DNA of 60,470 bases from Bacillus timonensis (GCF_000285535.1 NZ_HE610988.1:41896-102365), one strand, 5' to 3'; counted from the stretch's first letter, positions 16,106-24,811 are shown. Numbers and translations: made by a program. The notes: generated by a model from the sequence alone, not told the origin.

Positions 16106-16436
16106 TTATATATCCACATCTTTCATATGTTTTTGTTAGCTTGTCCTGCCATGAAACACAAAGCTGCCATCCCTGAAGACCTTCATTATATGTTTTGGAA
16201 AACTGATAGGTAACCCCGTTTTTTACTGTACTCCCTAAATTTGAAGCTTCCCCGTTAAATTCTTTTTGCAGTTCTTCAGTCAGCAATTGATTTCCCATAT
16301 TACGTAAGTCAATGTTTCGCCGTTCTGTCATAATAAACATGAACTGAGGTAGCAGTGTAGCACAAAGCATAAGCCAAATAGAGACAGAAAGGAGCATCTC
16401 GACCATCGTAAATCCACGCTTATCTTTTACTAACAT
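16095..16436 (-). CDS. comGE: ComGE competence pseudopilin
   Basis: This 113-residue type IV prepilin-like protein starts KDKRGFTMVEMLLSVSIWLMLC with a ComC cleavage motif, followed by a hydrophobic helix and a small domain with two cysteines near the end (LCVSWQ, YERCGY). It overlaps the end of comGD by 17 bp. It acts with ComGC/D/F/G in the competence pseudopilus. The frame is intact. Confidence 0.88.
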   Translation of the reverse strand: MLVKDKRGFTMVEMLLSVSIWLMLCATLLPQFMFIMTERRNIDLRNMGNQLLTEELQKEFNGEASNLGSTVKNGVTYQFSKTYNEGLQGWQLCVSWQDKLTKTYERCGYINGE

Positions 16437-16871
16437 AAAACCTTCCCTTTCCTAATAAAAACGTAACCACATAGGTGCTACCCTTATATTTAAACAGAAT
16501 CTCTCCAGCACGTTGGACGTTCCCATTACTTGTAAATACTAGGTTTGACCCAAGTGTTGTAAGTTTAATTTGAATCTCCGGGTCAATTTTCCGATGTAAG
16601 ATCACCTCATTCGAGTCCCCCCTACTTACTCGATAAAAGGATCCATTTACACTGAATAAGATTTTGGTCGCTTCACTGTGGCTTATCGCATATTGCTGAC
16701 TAAAAAAGATATCATTTTGGAGTTGCTCTAGAAATTGATCGATTTTTTTGATTCATGTAGAGGTCTTAACTGTATTAAACTAATTGAGGAAATCATGATG
16801 ATAATCGATAGGACAAGTAAGGCTTCAATTAAGGTAAATCCTTTTTCATCAACTCGACGTAGGTTCTTCAT
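16420..16871 (-). pseudogene. comGD: ComGD competence pseudopilin, frameshifted
   Basis: ATG 16871 (site GAAGG) begins MKNLRRVDEKGFTLIEALLVLSI, a proper prepilin signal, and overlaps comGC. The frame stops at 16729 just after LHESKKSINF. With one more A in the A7 run at 16742-16748 it becomes ESKKIDQFLEQLQNDIFFSQ and runs unbroken to 16420 (YVVTFLLGKGRFYVSKR), a normal ComGD of about 150 residues. This is the same class of lesion as in comGB and comGG. Confidence 0.82.
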
Positions 16872-17178
16872 GATCAATTTTGCCTTCAGAATCCATTATA
16901 ATTGTGTCACCATTTGGACAGGCAGGGATTGTATCATTTTTAAAATATCCGCCAGTCTTTAACTGATCCAATGAAGTAACCCTATTGTGACCATCTTCTA
17001 ATTCATAAGCCTGAACTTGTGCTTCGACCATTTTAATCAGCGCTTCACAGCCCTTACCCTTTATGACCGTGTTATGCTTCGTAACGTTTGGAACCGTTAT
17101 TAACAATAGAATCGAAACTACTAGTAAAACGACTAACATTTCTACAAGGGTGAACCCCTTTTGATTCTTCAATTTCAT
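16849..17178 (-). CDS. comGC: ComGC major competence pseudopilin
   Basis: This 109-residue major subunit has the cleavage motif and helix (NQKGFTLVEMLVVLLVVSILLLITVPNV) and the two conserved cysteines (KGCEAL, PACPNG) that form a disulphide in the mature pilin. The frame is intact. It is preceded by comGB and overlaps comGD by 23 bp. Confidence 0.93.
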   Translation of the reverse strand: MKLKNQKGFTLVEMLVVLLVVSILLLITVPNVTKHNTVIKGKGCEALIKMVEAQVQAYELEDGHNRVTSLDQLKTGGYFKNDTIPACPNGDTIIMDSEGKIDHEEPTSS

Positions 17179-17186
17179 CGTCCTTT

Positions 17187-18229
17187 CTATATTCCATTTA
17201 ATAATTGAAACATTGGAACCATAATAGCGCCGTACATCATCACAATGATGATTCCTATGATGGTAAAAAGAATAGGTTGAACAATGGCTAATAGTCTTGT
17301 TACTTTTTCCTCGACTTTTTCCATGACATATTGGCTATAGTGCTGGAGCTCACTTGCTAAATTGCCGTTTGTTTGGCCATGGGAAATAATCATTGCTAAG
17401 TCTGCCTCGTAATACTCTCTTACTCTTAAAATTTCATCAAAACGATTACCAGCTCGTAATAACTGTTTCATTTCCTTTGCTTCCTCTCGAAAAAAAGGAG
17501 AGTGACGCTGCTGTTCAAACATAGTTAAGGCTTGGAAAATGGACAACCCGCCTTTTAACAAGTTGCTAAGCTGCACGGAAAAGAAATGCGAATTAAACAT
17601 AATCGTTACTTTTTTAAAATGGGAATCTTTAATAGTAGCTTCATTTTTTCAACAGGAGTGAGCTTTTGAAAATGAAGAAAGTAGTACGCGAGGCTGATAA
17701 TTGTTAGAAAAGCAACACTGAGGAACAGATACCGGTTTAGTTCAGGGAGCCTTAGTAAAATTTTTGAAATCAACGTTTGTTCATAGCTCATGGAGGTAAA
17801 TAAACTTTCAAATTGAGGTAAAAGAATTTTTTCAATCATAGTAAACATGAAACCAACAAACAACAATAGGGCAAGCGGATAACGGATTAGTTTTTTTCCT
17901 TTTTCGAAATGACTGATCTTTTTCTGGAGCATCCAACTACCTTCACGAAGCGCAAAAGAGATATCACCATGTTGTTCTGCGAAATATAAATAACCAAGAA
18001 TATCTTTATGAAATCCAACCTTAGAAAAGGCAGTATATAAAGATTCGCCTTGTTTACAGCTTTTGAGAATTTCTTCAATATCCTGACTGTGTTTTTTCGG
18101 CAACTGGAATAAAAGGAATTGGGATGCTTGTTCAAACGAATACCCTTGATCAAGAAGATTACTGATTCTACTTAGATACAGCGATTGCTCCTTTAACGTC
18201 CAATTCTTATTTCTTTCCCTTGTCATCAT
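17187..18229 (-). pseudogene. comGB: ComGB inner-membrane platform protein, frameshifted
   Basis: Two frames make one type II secretion GspF-like protein. The first, from about 18229 (codons before that overlap comGA), ends MKLLLKIPILKK-stop at 17606. The second contains NSHFFSVQLSNLLKGGLSIF and ends at 17187 with FTIIGIIIVMMYGAIMVPMFQLL. One extra A in the A6 run at 17610-17615 gives ILKKVTIMFNSHFF and restores about 345 residues. ComGB anchors the pseudopilus assembly machine in the membrane. Confidence 0.85.
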
Positions 18230-19292
18230 GTACAACCCATCTTTCCAGTGCATCCGGATATAAATAGCCTAGAGCAATCCCTTTTTTAATTACATCCCTT
18301 AATCGTTCGTAGCGATACTCAGCCTTGTCTCCCCTTGCTTCCTTCATCACTTCCGTTAGGGCATGTCCATTTAAAAGTTCGTATACCCCTACTCTTCTTA
18401 CCTTTCGATGCTTTTTACAGAGAGGTGTACATTTCCCTGCACAATATGGACATTTAAGGTCAACTAGCCTTTGTGCAGCGATAGCGATTAATGTTTGTTC
18501 AATTTCCTGTAAAGACACATCAAATTCTAAAAGCCGATAAATCGCACCCTTTGTATCTCTCGTATGCATAGTTGTAAGTACTAAGTGACCTGTGAGGGCA
18601 GCTCGAACAGCAATTTTAGCAGTCTCGGAATCCCTTATTTCCCCCACCATGATAATATCTGGATCATGTCGTAAAATTGCCTTTAAGCCATGTGAATACG
18701 TAATTCCGGCTTTTTCGTTCACCTGAACCTGTAAAACATCTTCACTTCTTTTTTCGATTGGATCTTCTAACGTAATGATATTTCGGTTAAAAAGTTTTTT
18801 CGTTGCATGAAGTAAGGAATAAAGGGTTGTTGTTTTACCAGACCCTGTGGGACCTGTAAAAATAATTAATCCGTGTGAGTGCTTTAAAAGTGAAAGCAAT
18901 TTAGTGGTCATGTTCGGAAAAAGCGATAGATTTGCAAGAGAATAAGTAGGTGTCTCAGGTAGGATACGTATGACTAGACTTTCGTTGTAGGGTGTGGGCA
19001 GTGTTGACAAGCGAAGGTTAATGGTGATGCCTTTGAGATTTAATGTGATTGCGCCGTTCTGTGGTCGTCTCCTTTCTCCAATATCCATTCCAGCAAGGAA
19101 TTTATAATGGGATATCAAGCGTTCGCAAACATCTTTGGGAATGGTTTGCTTATTGAATAAATCACTATCGAGTCGGTATTGAATCATAGCATCATTGATT
19201 TTAGGAACAAAATGAATATCAGATGCACTAAGTGACCAGGCATCTTCAATCAGTTGATCACCAAGTTGTTCAATTTCACTCAAATAATTCAC
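18207..19292 (-). CDS. comGA: ComGA competence ATPase
   Basis: This 361-residue GspE/PilB-type ATPase powers pseudopilus assembly. It carries Walker A (FTGPTGSGKTTTLYSLL), the Asp box (LEDPIEKRSEDVLQVQVN), Walker B/His box (DPDIIMVGEIRDSETAKIAVRAALTGHLVL), and a zinc-knuckle CPYC...CKKH near the C-terminus. The frame starts with GTG at 19292; a TTG at 19283 has better spacing from AAAGGAG. A MITE-like element begins 8 bp upstream, so the operon promoter must lie in or beyond it. Confidence 0.93.
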   Translation of the reverse strand: MNYLSEIEQLGDQLIEDAWSLSASDIHFVPKINDAMIQYRLDSDLFNKQTIPKDVCERLISHYKFLAGMDIGERRRPQNGAITLNLKGITINLRLSTLPTPYNESLVIRILPETPTYSLANLSLFPNMTTKLLSLLKHSHGLIIFTGPTGSGKTTTLYSLLHATKKLFNRNIITLEDPIEKRSEDVLQVQVNEKAGITYSHGLKAILRHDPDIIMVGEIRDSETAKIAVRAALTGHLVLTTMHTRDTKGAIYRLLEFDVSLQEIEQTLIAIAAQRLVDLKCPYCAGKCTPLCKKHRKVRRVGVYELLNGHALTEVMKEARGDKAEYRYERLRDVIKKGIALGYLYPDALERWVVHDDKGKK

Positions 19293-19300
19293 TCCTTTTT

Positions 19301-19448
19301 AGATGATGTTCAAAAAGTGCGTTAAATATGATGCATCGAATTTCTATGTTGGTTGGCTTCTCACTCTTCACGTATTAACTACATACGCTCGGTGCTCAAA
19401 GCTGCGCAACTTTAAACTTATCGGACCTCTTCATCCTCCTTTTTGAAC
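19301..19448 (+). repeat. MITE-like element B, copy 2
   Basis: It begins GATGATGTTCAAAAAGTGCG and ends CCTCTTCATCCTCCTTTTTGAAC, homologous to the 13944-14069 copy in opposite orientation. This copy carries about 24 extra bases in the middle (CTCTTCACGTATTAACTACA...). It lies directly upstream of comGA. Confidence 0.75.
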
Positions 19449-19547
19449 CCTTATATTTTGTTTTTTCTCTTGCAGGTAACATATTTCAACAAATATCTAC
19501 AAAGTCCTTCTTTTTTGCAAAAAATATTTGTGAACTTTTTTTGAACA

Positions 19548-19582
19548 TAAAAATACAACCCTATTAGAGGTTGTATTTTTAA
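19548..19582. terminator. Orphan terminator-like hairpin
   Basis: AAAATACAACC / GGTTGTATTTTT with an eight-base loop. No gene ends nearby on either strand, so it may end an unseen short transcript. Confidence 0.6.
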
Positions 19583-19704
19583 AAGCGTTTAAAGATTTTA
19601 TTCTAACATTAGGAGGAATCAATACAATATATGTGTCATTCAGGTGAAATATGCTAATCATTCTTTTAAAAAAATATTTTGTATATTTGTGAACTTTCTT
19701 TTTC

Positions 19705-19749
19705 AAGTGATATAAATCACTTATTGATAGTACTTACCTGTACTATAAT
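19705..19749 (+). promoter_or_regulatory. Promoter with two palindromes before the Cys-rich regulator
   Basis: TTATTG (19721-19726) and TATAAT (19744-19749) are 17 bp apart. A perfect repeat ATAGTAC-6-GTACTAT (19727-19746) fills the spacer and overlaps the -10. A second, AAGTGAT-4-ATCACTT (19705-19722), overlaps the -35 and resembles an FNR/CRP-type site (GTGA-N6-TCAC). Confidence 0.65.
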
Positions 19750-19782
19750 TGAAGTATCATGAGGGTTCTAGGAGTGAATACT

Positions 19783-20475
19783 GTGGAACAAACACTGAAA
19801 ATAACAAACGTTTTAGCAGATCCAACACGTTATTATATTTATCAATACATTATTAAACGAAATGAAGATGTTACCGTACAAGAAATCGCAGAAGAATTCG
19901 AAATTCATCCGAATGTGGCGAGACTTCACTTAACGAAGCTTGAAGATGTGAATATGCTCGTTTCAGAAGCAAAGAAAACAGGAAAGGGTGGAAGACCTAG
20001 TCGTCTTTATCGACTATCCAATGATCATATTCAAATTAATTTTCCGTTCCGCGACTATCAATTGCTTTCAAAAATTGCGATTGAAACGATGGCTTCACTA
20101 GGTGAAGTAGGAAAAAAAGCACTTGAATTAACAGGTAGACGTTTTGGGGAAGAATTAGTGAACCATCAAATTCCTGTTTCCATTCATGAACTAACCTTCA
20201 ACCAAAAGCTAGAAATTTTAAAGAAGGCATCCACCGTTGCGGGTTTTTATCCAGATTTAGACCATAATAAAGATAAGACAAAAATCTTTTTAAAGATTAA
20301 CAACTGTCCTTTTAAAGAAATTGCACAAGAGAATTTTGAAGCTGTTTGTGGAATGCATCATGCCTTTCTAAGAGGGATGTTTGACTTGCTTTTTGACGAT
20401 GTGGTGCTTGAAGAGTCCGAAAACATCATTCTTGGATGTAATTCTTGTAGTTATCACGCTTTTGTTACAAAGTAA
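19783..20475 (+). CDS. Winged-helix regulator with Cys-rich (SufR-like) sensor domain
   Basis: This 230-residue protein has an ArsR-like winged helix (VLADPTRYYIYQYII, then EIAEEFEIHPNVARLHLTKLEDVNML, wing GKGGRPSRLYRLS). The C-terminal domain has NNCPF, a Cys 14 residues later (AVCGMHHAF) and GCNSCSYHAF, the layout of SufR-type regulators that hold an Fe-S cluster or other metal ligand. GTG 19783 is chosen because it follows AGGAG, while the upstream ATG at 19759 lies at the expected TSS. It sits where B. subtilis has mgsR but is unrelated to it. Inference: a redox, Fe-S or oxygen sensor. Confidence 0.72.
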   Translation: MEQTLKITNVLADPTRYYIYQYIIKRNEDVTVQEIAEEFEIHPNVARLHLTKLEDVNMLVSEAKKTGKGGRPSRLYRLSNDHIQINFPFRDYQLLSKIAIETMASLGEVGKKALELTGRRFGEELVNHQIPVSIHELTFNQKLEILKKASTVAGFYPDLDHNKDKTKIFLKINNCPFKEIAQENFEAVCGMHHAFLRGMFDLLFDDVVLEESENIILGCNSCSYHAFVTK

Positions 20476-20520
20476 GGTTTACTTTTATGTAATCGTTACA
20501 TTATAATAATAAAAGTGATG

Positions 20521-20557
20521 TTTAACTTTATTTAACCCTTTGTTGAATAAAGTTAAA
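20521..20557 (+). other. Strong hairpin in the yqgY leader
   Basis: TTTAACTTTATTTAAC pairs with GTTGAATAAAGTTAAA, 16 bp with one G-T pair and a five-base loop. No T-tract follows, so it is more likely an mRNA processing or stability element between the regulator and yqgY than a terminator. Confidence 0.45.
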
Positions 20558-20637
20558 GACTCAGGCGGATGCCATGATTTTCAAAAGGACATACGCCAGG
20601 GCTCATTTGATCATGTTTAAGGAGGGGAAATATACAT

Positions 20638-20880
20638 ATGGAACGTATGTACCGTGTTTTAGGTTTTTGGACAGGTATCTTTGCAGTAATGTTCTTCGTT
20701 GGTGGTATGGATGTTCTAGCACTAATTTTCTTTGCACAAACCGGATTTTTCGTCCTTTTAAGCTATCTAAAATTGTCTGAAAGAATGTATATTTACGTGT
20801 TTGGCGCATATTTAACTGTTTTCTTCTGTGCCTTCTCGTACTACACCACATTTATGATGCCACTTGGTGGAGGTCACTAA
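20638..20880 (+). CDS. yqgY: DUF2626 membrane protein YqgY
   Basis: This 80-residue protein with three hydrophobic helices (YRVLGFWTGIFAVMFFVGG, ALIFFAQTGFFVLLSYL, YIYVFGAYLTVFFCAF) ending MPLGGGH matches DUF2626. It starts after AAGGAGGGG. Function unknown. The location next to yqgX agrees with B. subtilis. A strong terminator follows. Confidence 0.85.
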   Translation: MERMYRVLGFWTGIFAVMFFVGGMDVLALIFFAQTGFFVLLSYLKLSERMYIYVFGAYLTVFFCAFSYYTTFMMPLGGGH

Positions 20881-20912
20881 AAAAAGCGATGGAAACATCG
20901 CTTTTTTTTTTT
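20881..20912 (+). terminator. Terminator of yqgY
   Basis: AAAAAGCGATG-GAAA-CATCGC is followed by a run of more than ten T. Confidence 0.92.
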
Positions 20913-21018
20913 GCGTGATTAACGACACTTTGACGTATTTACGTCCAGATTTCGTATTTCATTTACAGTATTCCACTCTTCTATGAAATCGAAAGTCGCA
21001 CCAGAGTCTTCACATTGT

Positions 21019-22149
21019 TTAGTACATTCTGCTGATCAATGTTAAAACTTTCTCCCACTTTATATTTACATCTTTTTGCTGAATCACAACATGGAATGCA
21101 GTACTCATTCCACCATCCATAATGAGGGAACGAATCGCTCGATTTTGTTTGCTTTTTTCCGAAAATGGATTGGTATCAACGTTTTCCTGCAAAAATGAAA
21201 GAATACCCGCTGCTAATAGGAATTCATCCTGCCTTAATTTCTTCACAAATTCAAGTCCAATCTTAGAGCCATGTGAGATGAGCGTGTCAAAATGAATATG
21301 TGTTGTAAGGTCCATTTCTCCTGGTCGTTCGAGTGAATTATTCATTAGTTGATGCTTGTAGTATCCTCGAAGACTCCCCTTCCTTCTTCCAGGCTCCTGC
21401 CATTCTTCATTTGTATATCCATAATCAACCGTGAACAAAACCGCATTTCCAACGAATTGGTTTATTTCGTTTAGGTAGGAGAGCATTTGAAGTGGAACTT
21501 CAAATCTCTGTTCATCCGTAAGCTTTATGTGATTACTCGTTAAATAGCCAATTATTTTTTCGTCGCTAAGGGGTGAGAGTACTTCGGTAAGTTGTTTGTC
21601 CTTATTAATTGTAATTTTCACTTCAAACAGTTTGCCTTTTTTCTTCTCAATTACACGAACGGGAAACGCGTCAAATAATTCATTTGAGAACAGGATTCCA
21701 CCATAAACTGAGAGATCTTTTTTTACTTCGTCCAGACTTTCGTACTGGATTACCTTTTTACCTATTGGAAGAAGCTCTTGTTGTAGTTGACGGTGAAATG
21801 GACTTGTTTCAATGATGAGATAAGTTATTTTTTCATATGTATCATAAAAGGTATCTTTCAATTCATCTAGGACAGCTTTCGCGAATCTACCGTTTCCTCC
21901 ACCAATTTCACAGATAAATGGTGGGATTTTTTCAAGTGAAATAAGTTTATGAAAGATTGTAGCAAACAATTTTCCAAAGACATCAGAAATATTACTACTT
22001 GTGATGAAATCTCCTTCTTTTCCTACCTTTTCTTTATCCTTCATATAGTAGCCTTTTTCTTCATGGTAAAGGACGAGATTCATGTACTGTTCATATGTAA
22101 TTTCTTTATTTGGAGATGACTGGATTGCCTCATTTAGTATGTCTAGCAT
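21019..22149 (-). CDS. MidA/NDUFAF7-family SAM-dependent methyltransferase
   Basis: This 376-residue protein of the COG1565 family has the opening YEQYMNLVLYHEEKGYYM, the GDFITSS motif and the SAM loop CEIGGGNGRFAKAVL, followed by ILFSNELFDAFPVRVI. The mitochondrial relative methylates an arginine of complex I; bacterial substrates are not known. ATG 22149 has AAAAGGTGAGC. It stands as a single gene convergent with yqgY. Confidence 0.85.
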   Translation of the reverse strand: MLDILNEAIQSSPNKEITYEQYMNLVLYHEEKGYYMKDKEKVGKEGDFITSSNISDVFGKLFATIFHKLISLEKIPPFICEIGGGNGRFAKAVLDELKDTFYDTYEKITYLIIETSPFHRQLQQELLPIGKKVIQYESLDEVKKDLSVYGGILFSNELFDAFPVRVIEKKKGKLFEVKITINKDKQLTEVLSPLSDEKIIGYLTSNHIKLTDEQRFEVPLQMLSYLNEINQFVGNAVLFTVDYGYTNEEWQEPGRRKGSLRGYYKHQLMNNSLERPGEMDLTTHIHFDTLISHGSKIGLEFVKKLRQDEFLLAAGILSFLQENVDTNPFSEKSKQNRAIRSLIMDGGMSTAFHVVIQQKDVNIKWEKVLTLISRMY

Positions 22150-22315
22150 AAGCTCACCTTTTTACTATTTTTCACCATTGACACAGTGTTTATATTATTA
22201 TATTGTAAGTTTAGTAGCTTACAATATCCCTCCCATTATACGGATATATAAGTCTTGGCATAGCCAAGTATTCTAAAGCATTAGGAAGAATTCTTAGTGC
22301 TAAAACATCCCCCAG

Positions 22316-22347
22316 AAAAGGTCTAACTCTTATGAGCTAGGCCTTTT
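22316..22347 (-). terminator. Terminator of yqgX
   Basis: AAAAGGCCTAGCTC / GAGTTAGACCTTTT (one mismatch) on the minus strand, 27 bp after the stop. Confidence 0.82.
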
Positions 22348-22373
22348 CTGTGTTTACATACATCAAAATCCGT

Positions 22374-23000
22374 TTAAAAAGGATTTGTTTCCATTTCGGC
22401 TTCAATTGTTGTCTCGGGTCCATGTCCCGATAAGACCATTGTTTCTTCTGGTAATGTGAGTAGTTTTTGGTGAATGCTGCTAAGCAGTTGTTCATGACTT
22501 CCACCTGGTAGATCTGTTCTGCCAATACTTCCTTGGAATAAGGCATCCCCTGAAAAAACGATACCTAATTCTTTACAATAATACGAAACACTTCCTGGCG
22601 AATGCCCCGGAGTAACGAATAGCTCAAACGTAAAGGATTCAATCGAAAAAGCTCCTTCTCTAGGGAGAATGTTTGGATTTACTTTTGATGTAATGACTTG
22701 CCCTGGAATAAAAAAGGCTGAACCATTTAAATTTGCGTCACTTAGCCAATTCTTCTCTTGTTCATGAATAAATACAGGAATATCCCAATTAGCGAGAACA
22801 TCGTCTATTGCACCTATGTGATCAAAATGTGCATGTGTTAATAAAATTGCAACCGGTGTTAGCCCTTGTTTCCTAATCATTGTATTTAATTTTTGACCAT
22901 CCCAACCTGGATCGAAAATGACACATTCCTTATTCGAATTTGCCAGTATGTATGCATTTGTTTGTAAAGGTCCTAGCGGAACTCTCTGCCATTTCATCAT
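22374..23000 (-). CDS. yqgX: Metallo-beta-lactamase fold hydrolase YqgX
   Basis: This 208-residue glyoxalase-II-like hydrolase has THAHFDHIGA (H-x-H-x-DH), TPGHSPGS, SGDALFQGSIGRTD and SGHGPET, which together supply both metal sites. In the family such enzymes act on thioesters such as S-lactoyl-bacillithiol or related; the substrate here is inferred. The start at 23000 follows GGAGGTAAAA; a longer frame to 23030 has no ribosome site. Confidence 0.88.
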   Translation of the reverse strand: MMKWQRVPLGPLQTNAYILANSNKECVIFDPGWDGQKLNTMIRKQGLTPVAILLTHAHFDHIGAIDDVLANWDIPVFIHEQEKNWLSDANLNGSAFFIPGQVITSKVNPNILPREGAFSIESFTFELFVTPGHSPGSVSYYCKELGIVFSGDALFQGSIGRTDLPGGSHEQLLSSIHQKLLTLPEETMVLSGHGPETTIEAEMETNPF

Positions 23001-23338
23001 TTTTACCTCCGTTCCTTTATCATCTCTCATTTATTGTACACTATCGTACGAAAACGAAAAAGTAATTAACGAAAGCATCAGCTTCTACCAAAAAGGGGAA
23101 TTGTCTTGAAAGTGTCACTTTTTCCTCCTCGACAAATACGAATAAAACGATTAGAATATAGAGTGAATCTATCTATTTCTTTACATAAAGGGTTTTCAAG
23201 CCTTTAGAGACAACATTTTTGTTAATTTAATTAATGGGATGTTGTAAATTTTCATGCTATGGGGAAAATAGTAATGAATGTTTAAAGTAAAGGCGCAATT
23301 TTAAATGAAACATTGATTATAGCAAGGGGGTAAGTCAC
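23001..23338. other. Divergent intergenic region yqgX / yqgW
   Basis: This 338-bp AT-rich region has no ORF of note. It must hold the two divergent promoters, but I see no consensus-quality -35/-10 pair; TTGTAA with AAAATA 17 bp later near 23243 is the best weak candidate for yqgW. Confidence 0.4.
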
Positions 23339-23512
23339 ATGGGTCTAATGATTATCTTTTCATTAATTGTAATTTTAGCTGCTTTTGGTATTATTCGTTC
23401 TTTACGTGATAAAAACCTTTTAGCCTTATTATTCTCAACAGGAATCTTTTTAGTATTAGGCTGGTTCACAATCATGACAATCTGGAAACATGGTTTCCCA
23501 ACTGCTCACTAA
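23339..23512 (+). CDS. yqgW: DUF2759 membrane protein YqgW
   Basis: This is a 57-residue protein with two membrane helices (GLMIIFSLIVILAAFGII and LLFSTGIFLVLGWFTIM) ending WKHGFPTAH, typical of DUF2759/YqgW. ATG 23339 follows AAGGGGG. Function unknown. Position and terminator make it a single-gene unit. Confidence 0.85.
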   Translation: MGLMIIFSLIVILAAFGIIRSLRDKNLLALLFSTGIFLVLGWFTIMTIWKHGFPTAH

Positions 23513-23523
23513 TATGAATCGTT

Positions 23524-23554
23524 AAAAAACCATCGGGCACCCGATGGTTTTTTT
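23524..23554. terminator. Bidirectional terminator yqgW / yqgU
   Basis: AAACCATCGGG-CA-CCCGATGGTTT, flanked by A- and T-runs, between convergent genes. Confidence 0.92.
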
Positions 23555-23560
23555 ATACCT

Positions 23561-24688
23561 TTAAAAGATGACAAGTTCTGTGATACTCTTTGTCCTCATA
23601 TCAATCACTTTTTCAAATTGGAACCCATATAAACATAAAAATCCGTTTGGAGAAAAATTAAGGGGCTGATCATCCACTTTTTCAAGAATGATCTCTTCCT
23701 TCCCAGTACTTAAGTCGTAAGAAACCAATTCAAATTTCTCTCCGTACGTATCAAATGCACCTGTTGAATATGGTTTAAACGAATAGAATTTCCGTTGTTG
23801 ACTCACATAATCCGCCGATGGAATGTACCACTTCGAATAGTCGCTCAAAAGTGGCATCTTATACTCGTACAGCTTTTTGTTTCTTTCAGGATGATAAAAG
23901 CCAACTTTCGCAAGGGCGTCTTCACCTTGAATTAATTCATATGTGACAAGTAGATTCTTGTATGCAGCAAACGAAATGATGTTCTCAAATAGCAGTCCCT
24001 CTGTCTTCGTATCTAAATGGTACGAATAAAGTGGTGCAAAATAATCTAGCTCATTTTGGTCCCATTTTAAATAGGAAATTGTATTTGTATCAAGCCATTG
24101 AATAAACGGCTGGAAAACCTCAAATTTCGTAGTTTTTTCAGCTGAGATATCAAGCAAATGAGTTTGAAACGACCAATCCTCTAAAAATGATGTCACAAAG
24201 ACTTGATTCGTATTATAAGGATTCCAGCTATAAAACAAATCAAAGGAATTAACTTCCCATTCGAACTGTATATTTCCCTCTTTGTCAACAGCCGTCAATT
24301 TCGCCAAATTTTGCGAATCCGATGTATGTATTAAAAACATAGAGTGGTCTTCATTTGCTTTCATAGTCAGAACCGGTGCTGAAGTGTTCATGAATAACTC
24401 TTTTTCACCTGTAAACAAATGATATCTGTAAATTTTTGAAACTCCACCCTCATCTACAACATAGAGTATGCTCTCATCATCGTACCATTCGCCCACTATA
24501 TTGAAATCCTGACCGCGAATATCAAGGGGCTGCACATGCTGATTTTCTCCAAAGAACTTAGTTGGCACAGGGCCTTTTGCAACATTCTTATTACTACTCC
24601 TTGGCGCATCAGTTATCTCAAACGGTTGATGAGAATTACAGCCAACTAGTAGGACAAGAAACATGAAAAAGAAAATTGATTTTCTCAC
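23561..24688 (-). CDS. yqgU: YqgU-like lipoprotein with beta-propeller-like repeats
   Basis: This protein of about 375 residues has a lipoprotein signal (RKSIFFFMFLVLLVGC). The mature part has repeated beta-strand segments ending in W/Y-x-D patterns (GEWYDDESILYVV, LFYSWNPYNTNQVFV, QWLDTNTISYLKW), consistent with a propeller-like fold. The start is uncertain: GTG 24703, TTG 24691 or GTG 24688; the last best fits AGAGGTG and a compact signal peptide. Function unknown; the position matches yqgU of B. subtilis. Confidence 0.78.
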   Translation of the reverse strand: MRKSIFFFMFLVLLVGCNSHQPFEITDAPRSSNKNVAKGPVPTKFFGENQHVQPLDIRGQDFNIVGEWYDDESILYVVDEGGVSKIYRYHLFTGEKELFMNTSAPVLTMKANEDHSMFLIHTSDSQNLAKLTAVDKEGNIQFEWEVNSFDLFYSWNPYNTNQVFVTSFLEDWSFQTHLLDISAEKTTKFEVFQPFIQWLDTNTISYLKWDQNELDYFAPLYSYHLDTKTEGLLFENIISFAAYKNLLVTYELIQGEDALAKVGFYHPERNKKLYEYKMPLLSDYSKWYIPSADYVSQQRKFYSFKPYSTGAFDTYGEKFELVSYDLSTGKEEIILEKVDDQPLNFSPNGFLCLYGFQFEKVIDMRTKSITELVIF

Positions 24689-24811
24689 CAACTCGATAAT
24701 CACCTCTTGAAATAAAATAATATAACCGTAAAAATAAAAAAGAAGTTTACTTTCTTATCTTTCCCTTAACAGATAATACGATTATGCACGTTTAAAAGTT
24801 TCAAAGCAAGC

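Noticed and set aside
19497-19706. 69-codon minus-strand frame
   Set aside because: It contains an intrinsic terminator hairpin and duplicated AT-rich sequence and has no ribosome site.
19293-19760. ComK boxes for comG
   Set aside because: I looked for paired AAAA-N5-TTTT motifs upstream of comGA but could not identify a convincing pair in this AT-rich stretch.
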